The notes below the pieces were generated by a model, which worked only from the letters and a program-made list of their open reading frames with translations, was not told the origin of the DNA and ran no database searches. The position numbers and the translations under genes are program-made. A DNA stretch of 64,000 nucleotides from Amoebidium appalachense (Eukaryota; Ichthyosporea): assembly GCA_963693365.1 (NCBI GenBank), contig CAVNZM010000001.1:11656001-11720000 (forward strand), read 5' to 3'. Below, one piece after another: positions 1-9,915 of this stretch. Positions within the stretch are counted from its first letter, which is position 1; every line of letters begins with the position of its first letter.

Positions 1-582
1 GCGAAAAGTCTCGATGCTGCCGTCGTCGGCCATGCGCAGATGCTGACCTTTCTTGGATGGGGCCAGGAGGGCGGCGGGGGTGAACTTATACAGATCGACG
101 AAACGATTGGCGCGCAAATCTGCCAGCACATCCGCGGGGGGAAGCGGGAGTGTGCCCGGCTGAATGTCGCCAGTGTTCTCACCTGTGATGGGGGGCGCGG
201 GCAGGGCAGGTAGGTCTAGGTCAGGGCCGAGATGCAGCCCCGGGGAAACCTCCCCGGGTGTGGAGGGCGCGGCGGGGGGCGCGGGAGGGTCGCGGTTGGT
301 GAGAGCAGCCAGGACGCCAGCCATCTGGGTGCTGATGGCGGTGAGGGCGGCCAGGACGGCGTCTTGAGAAGTCATCTGCGGGGACGGCGGGGCCTGAGGG
401 GGAACTTCAGGAGTGGAGGGGAGAGTAGCCGGCGGGTCCGGGTCCGTGGTGGTATGGGCCGCTGGAGGCGCGTCAGTGTCCGCGGGAGCGTTGGTCAGCC
501 TGTGGCGGAGGTCGCTGCGGGTCAGGCGCTTAGGTGCCGCGGCAGGGGCGGCGGCTGAGGCCTGGCGCTTTTTCGGCGGCAT
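1..582 (-). CDS. Gag-like or virion-like protein, N-terminal part (runs off window edge)
   Basis: An uninterrupted reading frame starts at an ATG at 582 and runs leftward out of the window, so at least 194 residues are visible. The first 60 residues are Lys/Arg/Ala/Pro-rich (start MPPKKRQASAAAP) and the middle is Pro-rich and low in complexity. Near residue 155 comes LADLRANRFVDLYKFTP. A short block of the form 'L/I-x-x-x-x-FVDL' is what I remember from ORF1/gag-like proteins of DIRS-type and related retroelements; that is a memory-based match only. The start is supported by a TATA box about 140 nt upstream on the same strand. An alternative is a structural gene of the same virus-like class seen at 47-64 kb, whose promoters look alike. 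It has a 5' end but no visible 3' end. Function unknown. Confidence 0.55.
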   Translation of the reverse strand, partial: MPPKKRQASAAAPAAAPKRLTRSDLRHRLTNAPADTDAPPAAHTTTDPDPPATLPSTPEVPPQAPPSPQMTSQDAVLAALTAISTQMAGVLAALTNRDPPAPPAAPSTPGEVSPGLHLGPDLDLPALPAPPITGENTGDIQPGTLPLPPADVLADLRANRFVDLYKFTPAALLAPSKKGQHLRMADDGSIETFR

Positions 583-599
583 GCTGACCGGCGTAGGGA

Positions 600-975
600 A
601 AGATAGGGAGAATGAAAAGGAATATATAGCTGTAAAGGAATATATAGCTGTAAGGCTGTGGATGCTAAACACAGAAGATGTGTTTGTAGCTTGCTGATCT
701 GCTAAAAACTGTCGTGCTTATATACCTAAGCCTACCGATCTGAGCCAATCAAAAATCGATCTAGTGATATGTGAAATCTGATCCGAGCCAATCATAACTC
801 GGTCTAGTGATCTGTGGTATCTGATGTTTTGACTGGCTAATAGGTGCCCGTGTGCGGGCAGCCAACCGCTAACTGCTAAAACACGAAATGAAGCCTACAT
901 GGTTGTGTTGGTATCGAACACCCATCCTACGTGTTTACCCAGAAAAATATTTATGTCAATAATTTCCACAAATAA
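600..975 (-). promoter_or_regulatory. Upstream region of the edge gene: TATA box, CCAAT boxes and short direct repeats
   Basis: Read on the minus strand, TATATAAG lies at 717-724, followed upstream by two TGATTGG (inverted CCAAT) motifs near 745 and 795. The CCAAT motifs sit in a roughly 50-bp imperfect direct duplication (GAGCCAATCA...TCTAGTGAT). A second duplication, GGAATATATAGCTGTAA, occurs twice around 620-652. The layout (TATA plus several CCAAT boxes) resembles the promoters at 48.0 and 51.1 kb. No coding frame is seen in this stretch. Confidence 0.5.
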
Positions 976-3900
976 AACCCCAACGAATCTGCTCTAGTGG
1001 TGCACAGATGGCATGTGATTGATAATCTACCATATGATGCCTTATTAGGTGTTGATTTCATGGGGCCACAACAGGGACGAATTGATTACGGTGCTGCAGA
1101 ACTTTCGTTCATGTATGCTAAGGGAAATCGCAGGTGCAGTATTCCGGTGTGGTGGTTGCGTGGGAGTGCGGAGGAGACAGCTGTTTCTCGCGTATTAATT
1201 ACCACCACAGGTATTCACCTCCCGGTAGATGCGTCAAATATCGCAACGTGTAAAATAAAACTCGCTGCCGGCGCACCACCACCACGAACTTTAGACTGTT
1301 GTATGGGCACAGTGGTTCCATGTGGTCCACTTAATTCACGGGCTTACACAACAGCATGCAGTGTCACCAGTTTAGCTCGAATTTCGAATAACGAACCCCC
1401 CCTCTCCACTAGCGAAGAAAGTGTGATCGAGGACGAATACGAATGCAAGGTGTTGTTGACTAACACATCGGACCATCATGTGTACCTAGGCCCTGGTACG
1501 GAGGTGGCCATGTTTATTCCCTTGCAATCAGATAACACTGTTACTCTTTTAGCACGTCCACACTCCGGTAATGGAACCAGGAGGGCGACAACCCCACACC
1601 CTGGCCATCCATTAGGTACCTCTGCTAAAACGAACTTTTCTTCGCAGGAATCAACCGAAGAACCCAACGAACACGAACCACACACTTTCCAGGCGGCTAC
1701 TAATATTAACGGTAGTATTAAGGTGTGTGAACGGAGTAAAATTATGAATATGAGTACGAAAGAGAACACCACACAGCGCAGTTCCACGAAAATGAATGGT
1801 TTTGGTAATCCAGCACGAACAAAACCAGAGGTAGGGCCACCTACTATCGAAGCAGCAGATGGGGCACCATCTACCACTGCACTGGAGGATACGAATAATT
1901 TACGAAAGCGTACGCACGAATGTACCTCCGACGGGGAAGCCGCCACAGACGACGACTTGCCTTTTGGGGTCAAACCTCCAGAAGAATACGACATGCCTGG
2001 AACTCCCCCAGACCAACGGAAACCGTTGGCGAAACGGATACGAAAACTGCTTAAGAAATGGAAGCATGTGTTCTCTGCACACGACAACGACTTTGGTTTG
2101 AGTACCTTAGACGAACTGTCGATCGAAGTAACTACCACCATACCACAGTACCGCAGGCCCTATAACATCCCACATCACCTTCGCGATAGCCTACACAAAC
2201 AAATTCAAAATTGGGTAGAGTTTGGAGTGATTGAGCCTGCGTCCAGCCCTTACTCCGCTCCGATGGTGTTGGTGGCGAAAAAGGACGGGTCTTTAAGAGT
2301 CTGCATTGATTTTAGAATGCTGAACTTGATTACGAAGAAAGACGGTTACCCTTTACCACGAATTGACATGGCTCTGGGTATGCTCAGAGGTGCCCGCGTG
2401 TTTTCCGCACTTGATTTAAACGGTGGTTACCACCAAGTCAAAGTAGCCGATAACGACAAAGAAAAACTTGCATTTACCACCCCCTGGGGGCAGTATCAAT
2501 TCGCACGCGCACCTTTTGGAGTAAGTAACATGCCTGCTGTCTTTTCAAGGATGATGAACCGTGTATTCGCTGGTATGCTGTGGACACATGTACTCATATA
2601 TCTCGATGATATATTAGTTATGTCACCCACTATCGAAGAACATTTTGGGCATTTAGATTCATGTTTTTCCCGGCTCTGTGATGCAGGATTAAAACTGAAA
2701 GGCAGAAAATGCTCTTTGTTCATGGAAGAAGTTGGCTATTTAGGCCATCGCGTATGCCCGGATGGTATTAAGGTAGACCCAGAAAAAGTGGCAGCAATAA
2801 AGAATAAAAGCTACCCACAAAATTTATCTGAGCTACGAAGTGACCTCGGGTTATTTTCATATTATCGAATATTTGTGGACGATTTCAGCCATACGGCTGA
2901 ACCACTCACGCGAATGCTGGGCACCTCGAAGGAGGATTCAGAATTACTAAAACGAATTCACGCAAAAATGCCCCCCTCTACGAAACCCGCCAAACGCAAC
3001 GGCAGCGCAAAACAACGAAAAGACGAAGCAAAAAATTTTCACGCCGATTCTGCAGCTATTTTGGCCACGAAAAAGAAAGCACAGAAAAATGCTGCATGGG
3101 TGTGGGGTACGGAACAGGAGAAAGCATACGATACCCTTAAGAATGCGTTAATTAATGCACCTGTGCTTGCTCACCCCGATTTCACCAAACCTTTTATTGT
3201 TGACTCAGATGCTTCACAGTATGCTCTGGGCGCAGTGATTTCGCAGGTAGGTGATGACGGCAAAGAACGACCCATAGCTTATGCTAGCAGAACACTCTCT
3301 AAGAGTGAACGAAATTATGCGGCGAATAAAAGGGAAGCCTTAGGTGTGTATTGGGCTGTGTGCAAAGCATTTCGCGCTTACACCTATGGGGCTCCTTTCT
3401 TGTTACGAACCGACCACTCCAGCTTGACGCGCATTCTGTCTACCGGCGATGCACCGGAACCTGTTGTTGCAGGCTGGCAAATGGCGCTTTCCGCATACAC
3501 ATACGAAATTCAGCACAGGGCGGGCAAACACCACAGCAATGCTGATGGACTCTCTCGGCCATCTAAAGAAAATGCGCAACCAGGACCCGAAGATACTGAG
3601 CTGACATACCCCTCACTGATCGGCACAGTCTCGGGCTCGTCCACGGTGTTTGCGGTAACACGCTCCGCCGCAGCGACAGCGCAGGCACAAGCTGCCACCC
3701 ACCCACCCCCAGCTGAACCCACGAAACCTAATACCACGCCGCCAGAATTTATTCCCCCAAAAGCGGATGGACGAATGCCCACCTATGAACAGTATGTGTC
3801 AGCACAGAAGGCTGATAAACACATTGCGAAAGTCAGGGCCTACCTGGAAAAAGCACCGGGCTACGAATTATTTGGCAACGAAATCGCGATGGAAGCTAGT

Positions 3901-5334
3901 CGCTGCACCATAGACAATGACCTTGTGTATGTGTGGGTCCTAGAACAGCGTGGCCCCCGCAAACCCAGCAAGGAACCACGAATTTGGGTGCCGTCTACGC
4001 TTGTGCGCCTCGTTTTGGCCGCATGTCACGACGCCCCAACCGCAGGTCACCTCGACGCAGCACGCACCTTCCACCGTGTTACCCAGACAGCATGGTGGCC
4101 ACGTGTATGGCAAGACTCGGTGCAGTGGGTAACCACATGCAAAGCCTGTCAATACCGGAAGACACCCCGAATGCAAAAGAAACTACGAATTCACGATGGT
4201 TTTATCCCCACCTATCCCTTTCAATACGTGTCTATGGACATTACTGAGATGCCTACGAAATCTGATCTCAGAGTTTCCCTGTTGGTGTTTCTCGACCTCT
4301 TCACTCGCTGGCCGGAAGTGATTTTATTTCACAAAACACCCACAGCCGAAGATGTGGCAAAGGCATTCGAAGACTCCATCTACTGCCGTCACGGTCGTCC
4401 GGAATTTTTAGTATCAGACAACGGCGCGAATTTGGCAGCTATGTTGGTCACAGATGTCTGTCGAGTGTTGGCTACAAAACGAATTTTTGCAAGTCCCTAC
4501 AGCCCCCAGACCAATGGTGCCGTAGAGCGATTCAATCGCACACTTAAGAATATTCTTGCCACTCTCGTGCAGGATAAACACCACGAATGGATTGACTACT
4601 TACCGCAAGTACTGTTTTCCTACCGCACCGCCTACCACTCTTCCTTGGGGGACACGCCATTCTTCATGCTTTATGGCAGAGATCCGGTCGAGCCCCCCCG
4701 CCCCCCAATTGCGGCTTCATGTGGGATGGAGACGGAGGAATACCGTCGAGAACTACTGCAACGAGTGCAGTATGCCCGGCAAACAGTCACACGAATTATG
4801 TCTGAAGCTGCCCGTCGTAGTAAAATCACGGCTAACAAAAATGCTCGTGAACCCACAGAACTCGAGGGTCTGGTGTTGAAAGCAGTCACAGACTCCACCA
4901 CCGACCACAGTCTACCCACGGCACTCAGACCTAAATGGGAAGGTCCGTATCGCGTCCTGCGGCGCGTTACCGACGCCCCCATGTCTTACGAAATTCAGCG
5001 GGTTGGGTCAACGGACACCGTTCGAGCACACGCACGTCACTTGAAGCCGTATTTTCCCCGTGACGACGTTGATATGACGCCAGCCGACTCTGGTCCGCAA
5101 GATTCACCCACCCCCACCTTCGAAGTGGCAAAAATTATTGCCCACAAGTACGACTCGGCAACTGCCCAAGCCCTTTACAAAGTTCGTTGGAAAGGGTACA
5201 CGGCTAAGAACGACACCTGGGAACCTCACTCCGGCCTGCAAGACACAGCCGCAGGAGCACTCACAGACTACCTAGGTACTTTGGTGGCCGGCCCTGCCAG
5301 CCAGCCCGCACGAAAGAAGCGCCGACGTCGCTAA
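976..5334 (+). CDS. pol: Chromovirus Pol polyprotein (protease end, RT, RNase H, integrase, chromodomain)
   Basis: The frame is open from 976 (first GTG at 997) to the stop at 5332-5334, about 1450 codons with no break. Order of parts: end of an aspartic protease (ALLGVDFM, about residue 16), with the DTG/DSG active site lost; reverse transcriptase with YLDD near residue 535; RNase H (VDSDAS and TDHSS) around 735-820; an HHCC zinc module (HDAPTAGH...CKACQ) near 1010-1050; integrase core with D in SMDITEMP, D in VSDNGAN (about 1140) and E in GAVERFNR; a C-terminal chromodomain (about 1375-1425, YKVRWKGY and DTWEP), the hallmark of chromoviruses. An unusual Lys/Ala-rich insert of about 50 residues separates RT from RNase H. 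No natural start codon is present because the 5' part is missing. Confidence 0.93.
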   Translation, partial: NPNESALVVHRWHVIDNLPYDALLGVDFMGPQQGRIDYGAAELSFMYAKGNRRCSIPVWWLRGSAEETAVSRVLITTTGIHLPVDASNIATCKIKLAAGAPPPRTLDCCMGTVVPCGPLNSRAYTTACSVTSLARISNNEPPLSTSEESVIEDEYECKVLLTNTSDHHVYLGPGTEVAMFIPLQSDNTVTLLARPHSGNGTRRATTPHPGHPLGTSAKTNFSSQESTEEPNEHEPHTFQAATNINGSIKVCERSKIMNMSTKENTTQRSSTKMNGFGNPARTKPEVGPPTIEAADGAPSTTALEDTNNLRKRTHECTSDGEAATDDDLPFGVKPPEEYDMPGTPPDQRKPLAKRIRKLLKKWKHVFSAHDNDFGLSTLDELSIEVTTTIPQYRRPYNIPHHLRDSLHKQIQNWVEFGVIEPASSPYSAPMVLVAKKDGSLRVCIDFRMLNLITKKDGYPLPRIDMALGMLRGARVFSALDLNGGYHQVKVADNDKEKLAFTTPWGQYQFARAPFGVSNMPAVFSRMMNRVFAGMLWTHVLIYLDDILVMSPTIEEHFGHLDSCFSRLCDAGLKLKGRKCSLFMEEVGYLGHRVCPDGIKVDPEKVAAIKNKSYPQNLSELRSDLGLFSYYRIFVDDFSHTAEPLTRMLGTSKEDSELLKRIHAKMPPSTKPAKRNGSAKQRKDEAKNFHADSAAILATKKKAQKNAAWVWGTEQEKAYDTLKNALINAPVLAHPDFTKPFIVDSDASQYALGAVISQVGDDGKERPIAYASRTLSKSERNYAANKREALGVYWAVCKAFRAYTYGAPFLLRTDHSSLTRILSTGDAPEPVVAGWQMALSAYTYEIQHRAGKHHSNADGLSRPSKENAQPGPEDTELTYPSLIGTVSGSSTVFAVTRSAAATAQAQAATHPPPAEPTKPNTTPPEFIPPKADGRMPTYEQYVSAQKADKHIAKVRAYLEKAPGYELFGNEIAMEASRCTIDNDLVYVWVLEQRGPRKPSKEPRIWVPSTLVRLVLAACHDAPTAGHLDAARTFHRVTQTAWWPRVWQDSVQWVTTCKACQYRKTPRMQKKLRIHDGFIPTYPFQYVSMDITEMPTKSDLRVSLLVFLDLFTRWPEVILFHKTPTAEDVAKAFEDSIYCRHGRPEFLVSDNGANLAAMLVTDVCRVLATKRIFASPYSPQTNGAVERFNRTLKNILATLVQDKHHEWIDYLPQVLFSYRTAYHSSLGDTPFFMLYGRDPVEPPRPPIAASCGMETEEYRRELLQRVQYARQTVTRIMSEAARRSKITANKNAREPTELEGLVLKAVTDSTTDHSLPTALRPKWEGPYRVLRRVTDAPMSYEIQRVGSTDTVRAHARHLKPYFPRDDVDMTPADSGPQDSPTPTFEVAKIIAHKYDSATAQALYKVRWKGYTAKNDTWEPHSGLQDTAAGALTDYLGTLVAGPASQPARKKRRRR

Positions 5335-5386
5335 CTTCCCTCAGCCTGGTGGTTTACCGTCTCCAGACCATACCACCAGGCTCCCG

Positions 5387-5399
5387 AGAAGGGGGGGAG
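5387..5399 (+). other. Polypurine tract of the chromovirus
   Basis: The purine run GAGAAGGGGGGGAG directly abuts the LTR start at 5400, the expected position of the plus-strand primer. Confidence 0.8.
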
Positions 5400-6009
5400 T
5401 GTAAACATCTGTACACGCCGTACATGTTTACTATTACGAATATACTGTACATATCATAGTGATCACGTAGATATTGTGTACATATGATCAGATCAATATC
5501 ACACGCGACAGCCGCGGGCTGCGGCTCACGACTGAGCCGCGGCGCCGGCAATATGCAGTGGCCGTGCAGTCAGTATGAACCAATAGAATTCGAGAACCGC
5601 TAGGATAGGAATGCAAGTCTCATCCACTACGGAGGCGACATCTATAGCTAAACGAACGGAACCAATAAGGAAATCAGACCCAGTTGCATAAACCTAAACG
5701 GGCTTAAGTATTGACCAATCATTTGCCACAAAGTTATCCTTTTAGTTAGCTTCATGTTATTGGTGCACTGTGTGCACATAAAGACGACCGCACTCTTCTG
5801 ACTGGTCAGAAGTCACGAAGGCATCAATGCCACCCATCCAGATGATCCGGAACCTGGGGGCTATATAAACAAGCCGTCCCAGTACGGGGGATCACTCTGA
5901 ACGAGCACATTAAATAGTAACCTGGCCGTGTGTGCCTTACTACCCGTTCTCTGTCTTTATTCTGATTCAGTTGTTCTCTGCCTTATCCCAACTAGTTCAA
6001 CTGTTTACA
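5400..6009 (+). repeat. 3' long terminal repeat (610 bp)
   Basis: It begins TGTAAACA and ends TGTTTACA, a perfect 8-bp inverted terminal pair in the usual TG...CA form. A TATA-like box (CTATATAAAC) lies near 5862, where a U3 promoter would be. No second copy lies in the window. Confidence 0.88.
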
Positions 6010-6446
6010 AGGGCCCAGGTGCTGTTCATGACGTCAAGGAACATAACACATGCCGACTGAGTTTTACCTTTGATTTCTCTATCAGAACGAGAAAGAAACT
6101 CATACTCAGCGTATGGCAATAACGCGAAAAGGCAGAAAAAACAGGAAGAGAAAAGAAAGAGGGAGTGAGATAGCGAGAGGAAGAATCAGGTTGAAAGAGG
6201 GTAGGCTGAGGACATTCAGAAGTAGTAGCGTTGGTGAATCGGGGGGGAAGATGGATGGAGGGAGGGGTGGGAAAGAAAGCATAAAGAGGGTGACCATCAG
6301 GTAGCCTAACTAAATGAAAACAAAAACGAAGCCTTCACAATTCCTCCATACGACAAACAGCAGACGACAATCCAAACATACTGATTAAGCCTGAGGGAGG
6401 CACAAACCGAGTACGAAACAAAGTGCGCAGCGCAGTACCCTAAAAA

Positions 6447-6752
6447 TTGTCGAACTCTTTCAGCCTGGCCACGGCCGCCTCGCAAGGTGGGGCGCAGGCC
6501 AATAGCGGAAGTCCATATTCGAAAGTCGGCCGTAAAAAAGTTTAATAGTAGAGAAGAAGGTTCGCAGGATGGATCACAGACTCCCGTTGAAACATATTTG
6601 ACACGATGTGAAGCTTACCCTTCGCACGAGCGATCCGTGCCGTGAGGAGCTTGCGGAAATCAATACCCCGTGCAGTAAAAGGAAGACCCAAATAGTCATA
6701 GCCTAGCTCTGAACAGGAATAGGAAGACCGGCCAATCGAAAGGAAGCGTTTT
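6447..6752 (-). pseudogene. Non-LTR (LINE) reverse transcriptase, 3' part of decayed ORF
   Basis: On the minus strand the sequence gives YDYLGLPFTARGIDFRKLL near 6650-6700 and FEYGLPLLACAPP near 6460-6510, both typical of the region after the RT catalytic core in LINE elements. Stops and frame changes separate them. This segment continues the RT fragment at 8548-9915; the two were split by insertion of the 6763-8537 element. It is a dead copy. No poly(A) tail or clear 3' end was found. Confidence 0.72.
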
Positions 6753-6762
6753 TCGAAAAAGT

Positions 6763-8537
6763 CAGAAATACCCTATATCGCTCATCACCGTGGTATCTCC
6801 CAGTTATCACCGGTTATCACCGATGTCAGAAAATTTCACGCGTTGACAGATCTGTGATATGATCGTAATATCACGGTGATAGCTTCTCGCTAAACCTGCA
6901 CTCATGTCAGCTGGCGAATCAGGACTGCCGGTGATAGCACACTGATATTACCATTTTGCCATTGGGTCAACAAAACTGTATGCACCAACCTGAAAGTCAA
7001 TCAGAACATTCTACGTAGACGATTGCAGCATTATCACGCAAAAATATTATCAAGTTATAAAAAGTTTCATTTGATTGAGAGTTTATCACGAAGAAAATTT
7101 GCCCCCCCCTTATTTACGGACAACCAGAACGGATGATTGGATTTCTCTTGTTATTGACTAAACATACACTCGACAAATGGCGCAAAGTCAGTGTGGCTAC
7201 TTTGCCACATCTGCAGCAAAAAACTTATTGGATTTCGGAGGTTTACAGAAAGTATATAAAGCTTCAAAATTGTCCAGTGCAACTTCGTAGCCGGCCCTAG
7301 TACCGCCTTGTTGGTAGGCACAGTTCATCGTGCCTGCTATCATATGTTTCCGACTTCCTTCACCCAATAGTGCAAACCAGGAGATGGAGGCACATCTTGG
7401 AGAAAAGCCCAAGGGGGGAGCAGCACTCCGAGACGGAGGTGAGTATCTTGTTTTAAATGACATGCATGTACACAGTACGAAGTGTAAAGGCCTTAGGCTG
7501 AAGGATACTAATTAACTATACAACTGTTCCTTAAAAAGAAAAGGAAGACCCATACTCATGTATTTGATAGAGTAAGAACACGTGAATAAATGCAGAAAAA
7601 CTGTTCCAGAGTTGGTTGTCCAGAGTTGTGAAATGCTGTGTGCGCACATTTGCGAACCGTCCCATAACTGACACAGCGATATCACAGCGATATCTCAGCG
7701 ATATCACCTACTAGTATTACAGCGATATCACGGTGATAAATTTTATTCAATAGGACCGCCCCCCCCCACCTGTCATCCCCACAACCTCTTTCCTTCCTCC
7801 CCTCCAGCCTCTCCCCACCTTCTGCCCTGTGCCATCTGGATCTCCACTGCCCCCTCCCCGTGTCACCCACACACACACGCACACACATGCACACACACGC
7901 ACACGCACGCGCACACACACACACGCACACACGCACACGTGTGCACTGACGCGCACACCGTCACACACACACACGGCATCCAAGTACACAGTGATTTCCC
8001 GCCCAGACCTACCTTCCCCATTTTTTTGTCCAAGGGGGCCTTCCGCTTAGGCTAGCAAAATATTGCAATATCACCGCAATAACACGCAAACCACACGTAG
8101 CACAGGTATCACCTGCCCAGCAGAAATAACACTGTGGTATTCAAATTACCACCAAAGTAACACGACATGCGAAATAACACGAAGATATTATTGTGGTATC
8201 ACCGGCAGTACCACGGTGATATCGTTGAGATATTCCCTATGTTTCCAATGGCGGTATCACCAAGATATCACGAACGAAATTGCCGGAAACATCACTGCGA
8301 TATCACCGTGTGGATGCATGTGATATCACCGTACTACTCCAGTATATCACCATCTAGGGGTACAGTCGCCCGCGGGGCATACCGGTGGTGATTTGGTTAT
8401 ATCACCGTACTATCTCCAGTATCACCGGGTCCGGTCTGAACCCCAGGCGCGGATCCCGCGGTGATATCGGGTGATATTACAGTAATATCACACCGCGGTG
8501 ATATCACCAATCGCTATTGCGCGATATAGGGTATTTC
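6763..8537. mobile_element. Non-autonomous TIR transposon (Mutator-like by target duplication) nested in the LINE
   Basis: The ends carry a perfect 17-bp inverted repeat, GAAATACCCTATATCGC, with two extra bases (CA) on the left. It is flanked by identical 10-bp direct repeats TCGAAAAAGT at 6753-6762 and 8538-8547. Removing the element rejoins the LINE reading region on both sides, which confirms the borders. No transposase frame is visible. About 200 bp inside the left end, 500 bp inside the right end and near 7680-7740 the DNA is packed with variants of ATATCACCG/CGGTGATAT, plausible transposase sites. A 10-bp duplication fits Mutator-like elements (usually 8-11 bp); the family assignment is an inference. 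Confidence 0.75.
7866..7975. repeat. Imperfect (CA)n microsatellite
   Basis: About 110 bp of CA repeats with CG and TG interruptions inside the nested transposon. Frames through it are Thr/His or Cys/Val repeats and not genes. Confidence 0.9.
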
Positions 8538-8547
8538 TCGAAAAAGT

Positions 8548-9915
8548 AGCACACTTTGCAATTCCGACTGTCATGAGATTCTCGGTGCACCAAGTTGATC
8601 CACCTGACGAAGCATCTGGTGCATGACATCTTCGGTTAAGGAACAAAGAACAATATCGTCCGCAAAAAGGAGACCCGGTACACGGCGGGTATGCAGTTGG
8701 CCAAAGGGTTCGAGGGCGCAGGCTAAATCGTCAATGAAAACGTCAAACAACAACGGACTCAGGAGGGACCCCTGCAGAAGACCCCGAGAACGGGAAAAAC
8801 CGGGTGTTGATGTTCCATTGACCGCCGCTCGGCCGCGAGTGGTATCGAACAACGCTTGCAGAAGACGGCCAAAGGGGGCTGGTAAGCCCCGCATAGCCAG
8901 CGTATGCCATAACAAACCAGTGGGTACGGTGTCGTAGGTGTTCTTAAGGTCGATGAAGACAACGTGTGGAGAGCCAGAAGTAATGGATTCATGGAGTAAC
9001 AGACTGTGAGTATAACACGAATAGGCATGACGAAAGCCCCCTTGAAGGGAAGAAAGACGGAACACGGCGTTTAAAGAATCGTCGGTGTTAAACGCGCGAA
9101 GCATGCAACCCTCGAAGAGCCGACGAAAAACGTTGGTAAGTGTGACGGGACGAAAGTCGTTAATGACCCCCTGCGATACCTTCTTACGAACGGGCGTAAG
9201 GATTGTGTCAAGCAACATGTTAAGCCACGAATTTGGAATAAACCCGAGTTCGAAAAAAGCCGGAAAAAACTCACTAAGAAGGACAGCAAAAGGCGGGGGA
9301 CTCTGCACGATTACGGGGCGGAAGCACGGGAGAAAGAACCTTGAAAAGCACGGGAGGAAGAGCATCCGGCCCGCACGCCTTGCGGGGTTTTAACGCCCGT
9401 ATAGCACCAAAAACAGCCGAAGAGTTGAAATAACTGTGAAAAGTGCCCGGGAACGATCGGTCCGGCTCCCAACTCGGCGGCTGGGAGAGGCCAGCGGGCG
9501 GTGGTGGAACCGTGGACACGTTAGGAAGCGAAAATAGGGAAGCATAATAGCCATCGACGGATTCAGCGACGGAGATGGAAGGAGACGGGGCATAGACTTG
9601 CACGGAAGGCCCAAGCCGACCGGCGGATTTCCAGACCGATAATGCTTCCTGTAGAGGCAACAACTGTCGTAGGGACTGCAAAACGTGAGACTGTCTCAGC
9701 CGAACGGAAGGGTACTCAACCGTGCCCACCACCTGCTCGCCAAGGGCAAATAGAAACTCAACAAACTCATTATAACAAACCTCCAAAATAGCCGGGTTCC
9801 GCTGCGCACGGGCGTCGCGCACTGCGGCAAGAAAGAAGCCATGAACCGACTCATACTCCTTGACAGCGAGTAACTGGTTTAACTTGTGCTTGAAACCGCG
9901 AGATAAGAGGCGGCG
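8548..9915 (-). pseudogene. Non-LTR (LINE) reverse transcriptase, central part
   Basis: The minus strand encodes RT landmarks: KPRKACGPDALPPVLFK near 9350-9390, VINDFRPVTLTNVFRRLFEG near 9110-9170, HVVFIDLKNTYDTVP near 8930-8970, GLLQGSLLSPLLF near 8750-8790, and the catalytic FADDIVL near 8650-8670. A frameshift lies near 9300-9320, and another near 8590 precedes a WCTENLMTVGIAKC-like block. Because of these lesions it is a pseudogene. The upstream part (GFKHKLNQLLAVKEYESVHGFF) can be followed to about 9915. Endonuclease and ORF1 regions were not found. Confidence 0.82.

Larger units (their letters stand above)
976..6009 (+). mobile_element. Ty3/gypsy chromovirus, 5'-truncated, with 3' LTR
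   Basis: The element keeps pol, a polypurine tract and a 3' LTR, but has no 5' LTR, primer-binding site, gag or protease active site. An in-frame stop at 973-975 and unrelated sequence upstream mark the truncation. The right end is sharply defined by the LTR terminus at 6009. The intact 4.3 kb pol frame argues that the element is young, yet it cannot transpose on its own in this form. Confidence 0.88.
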
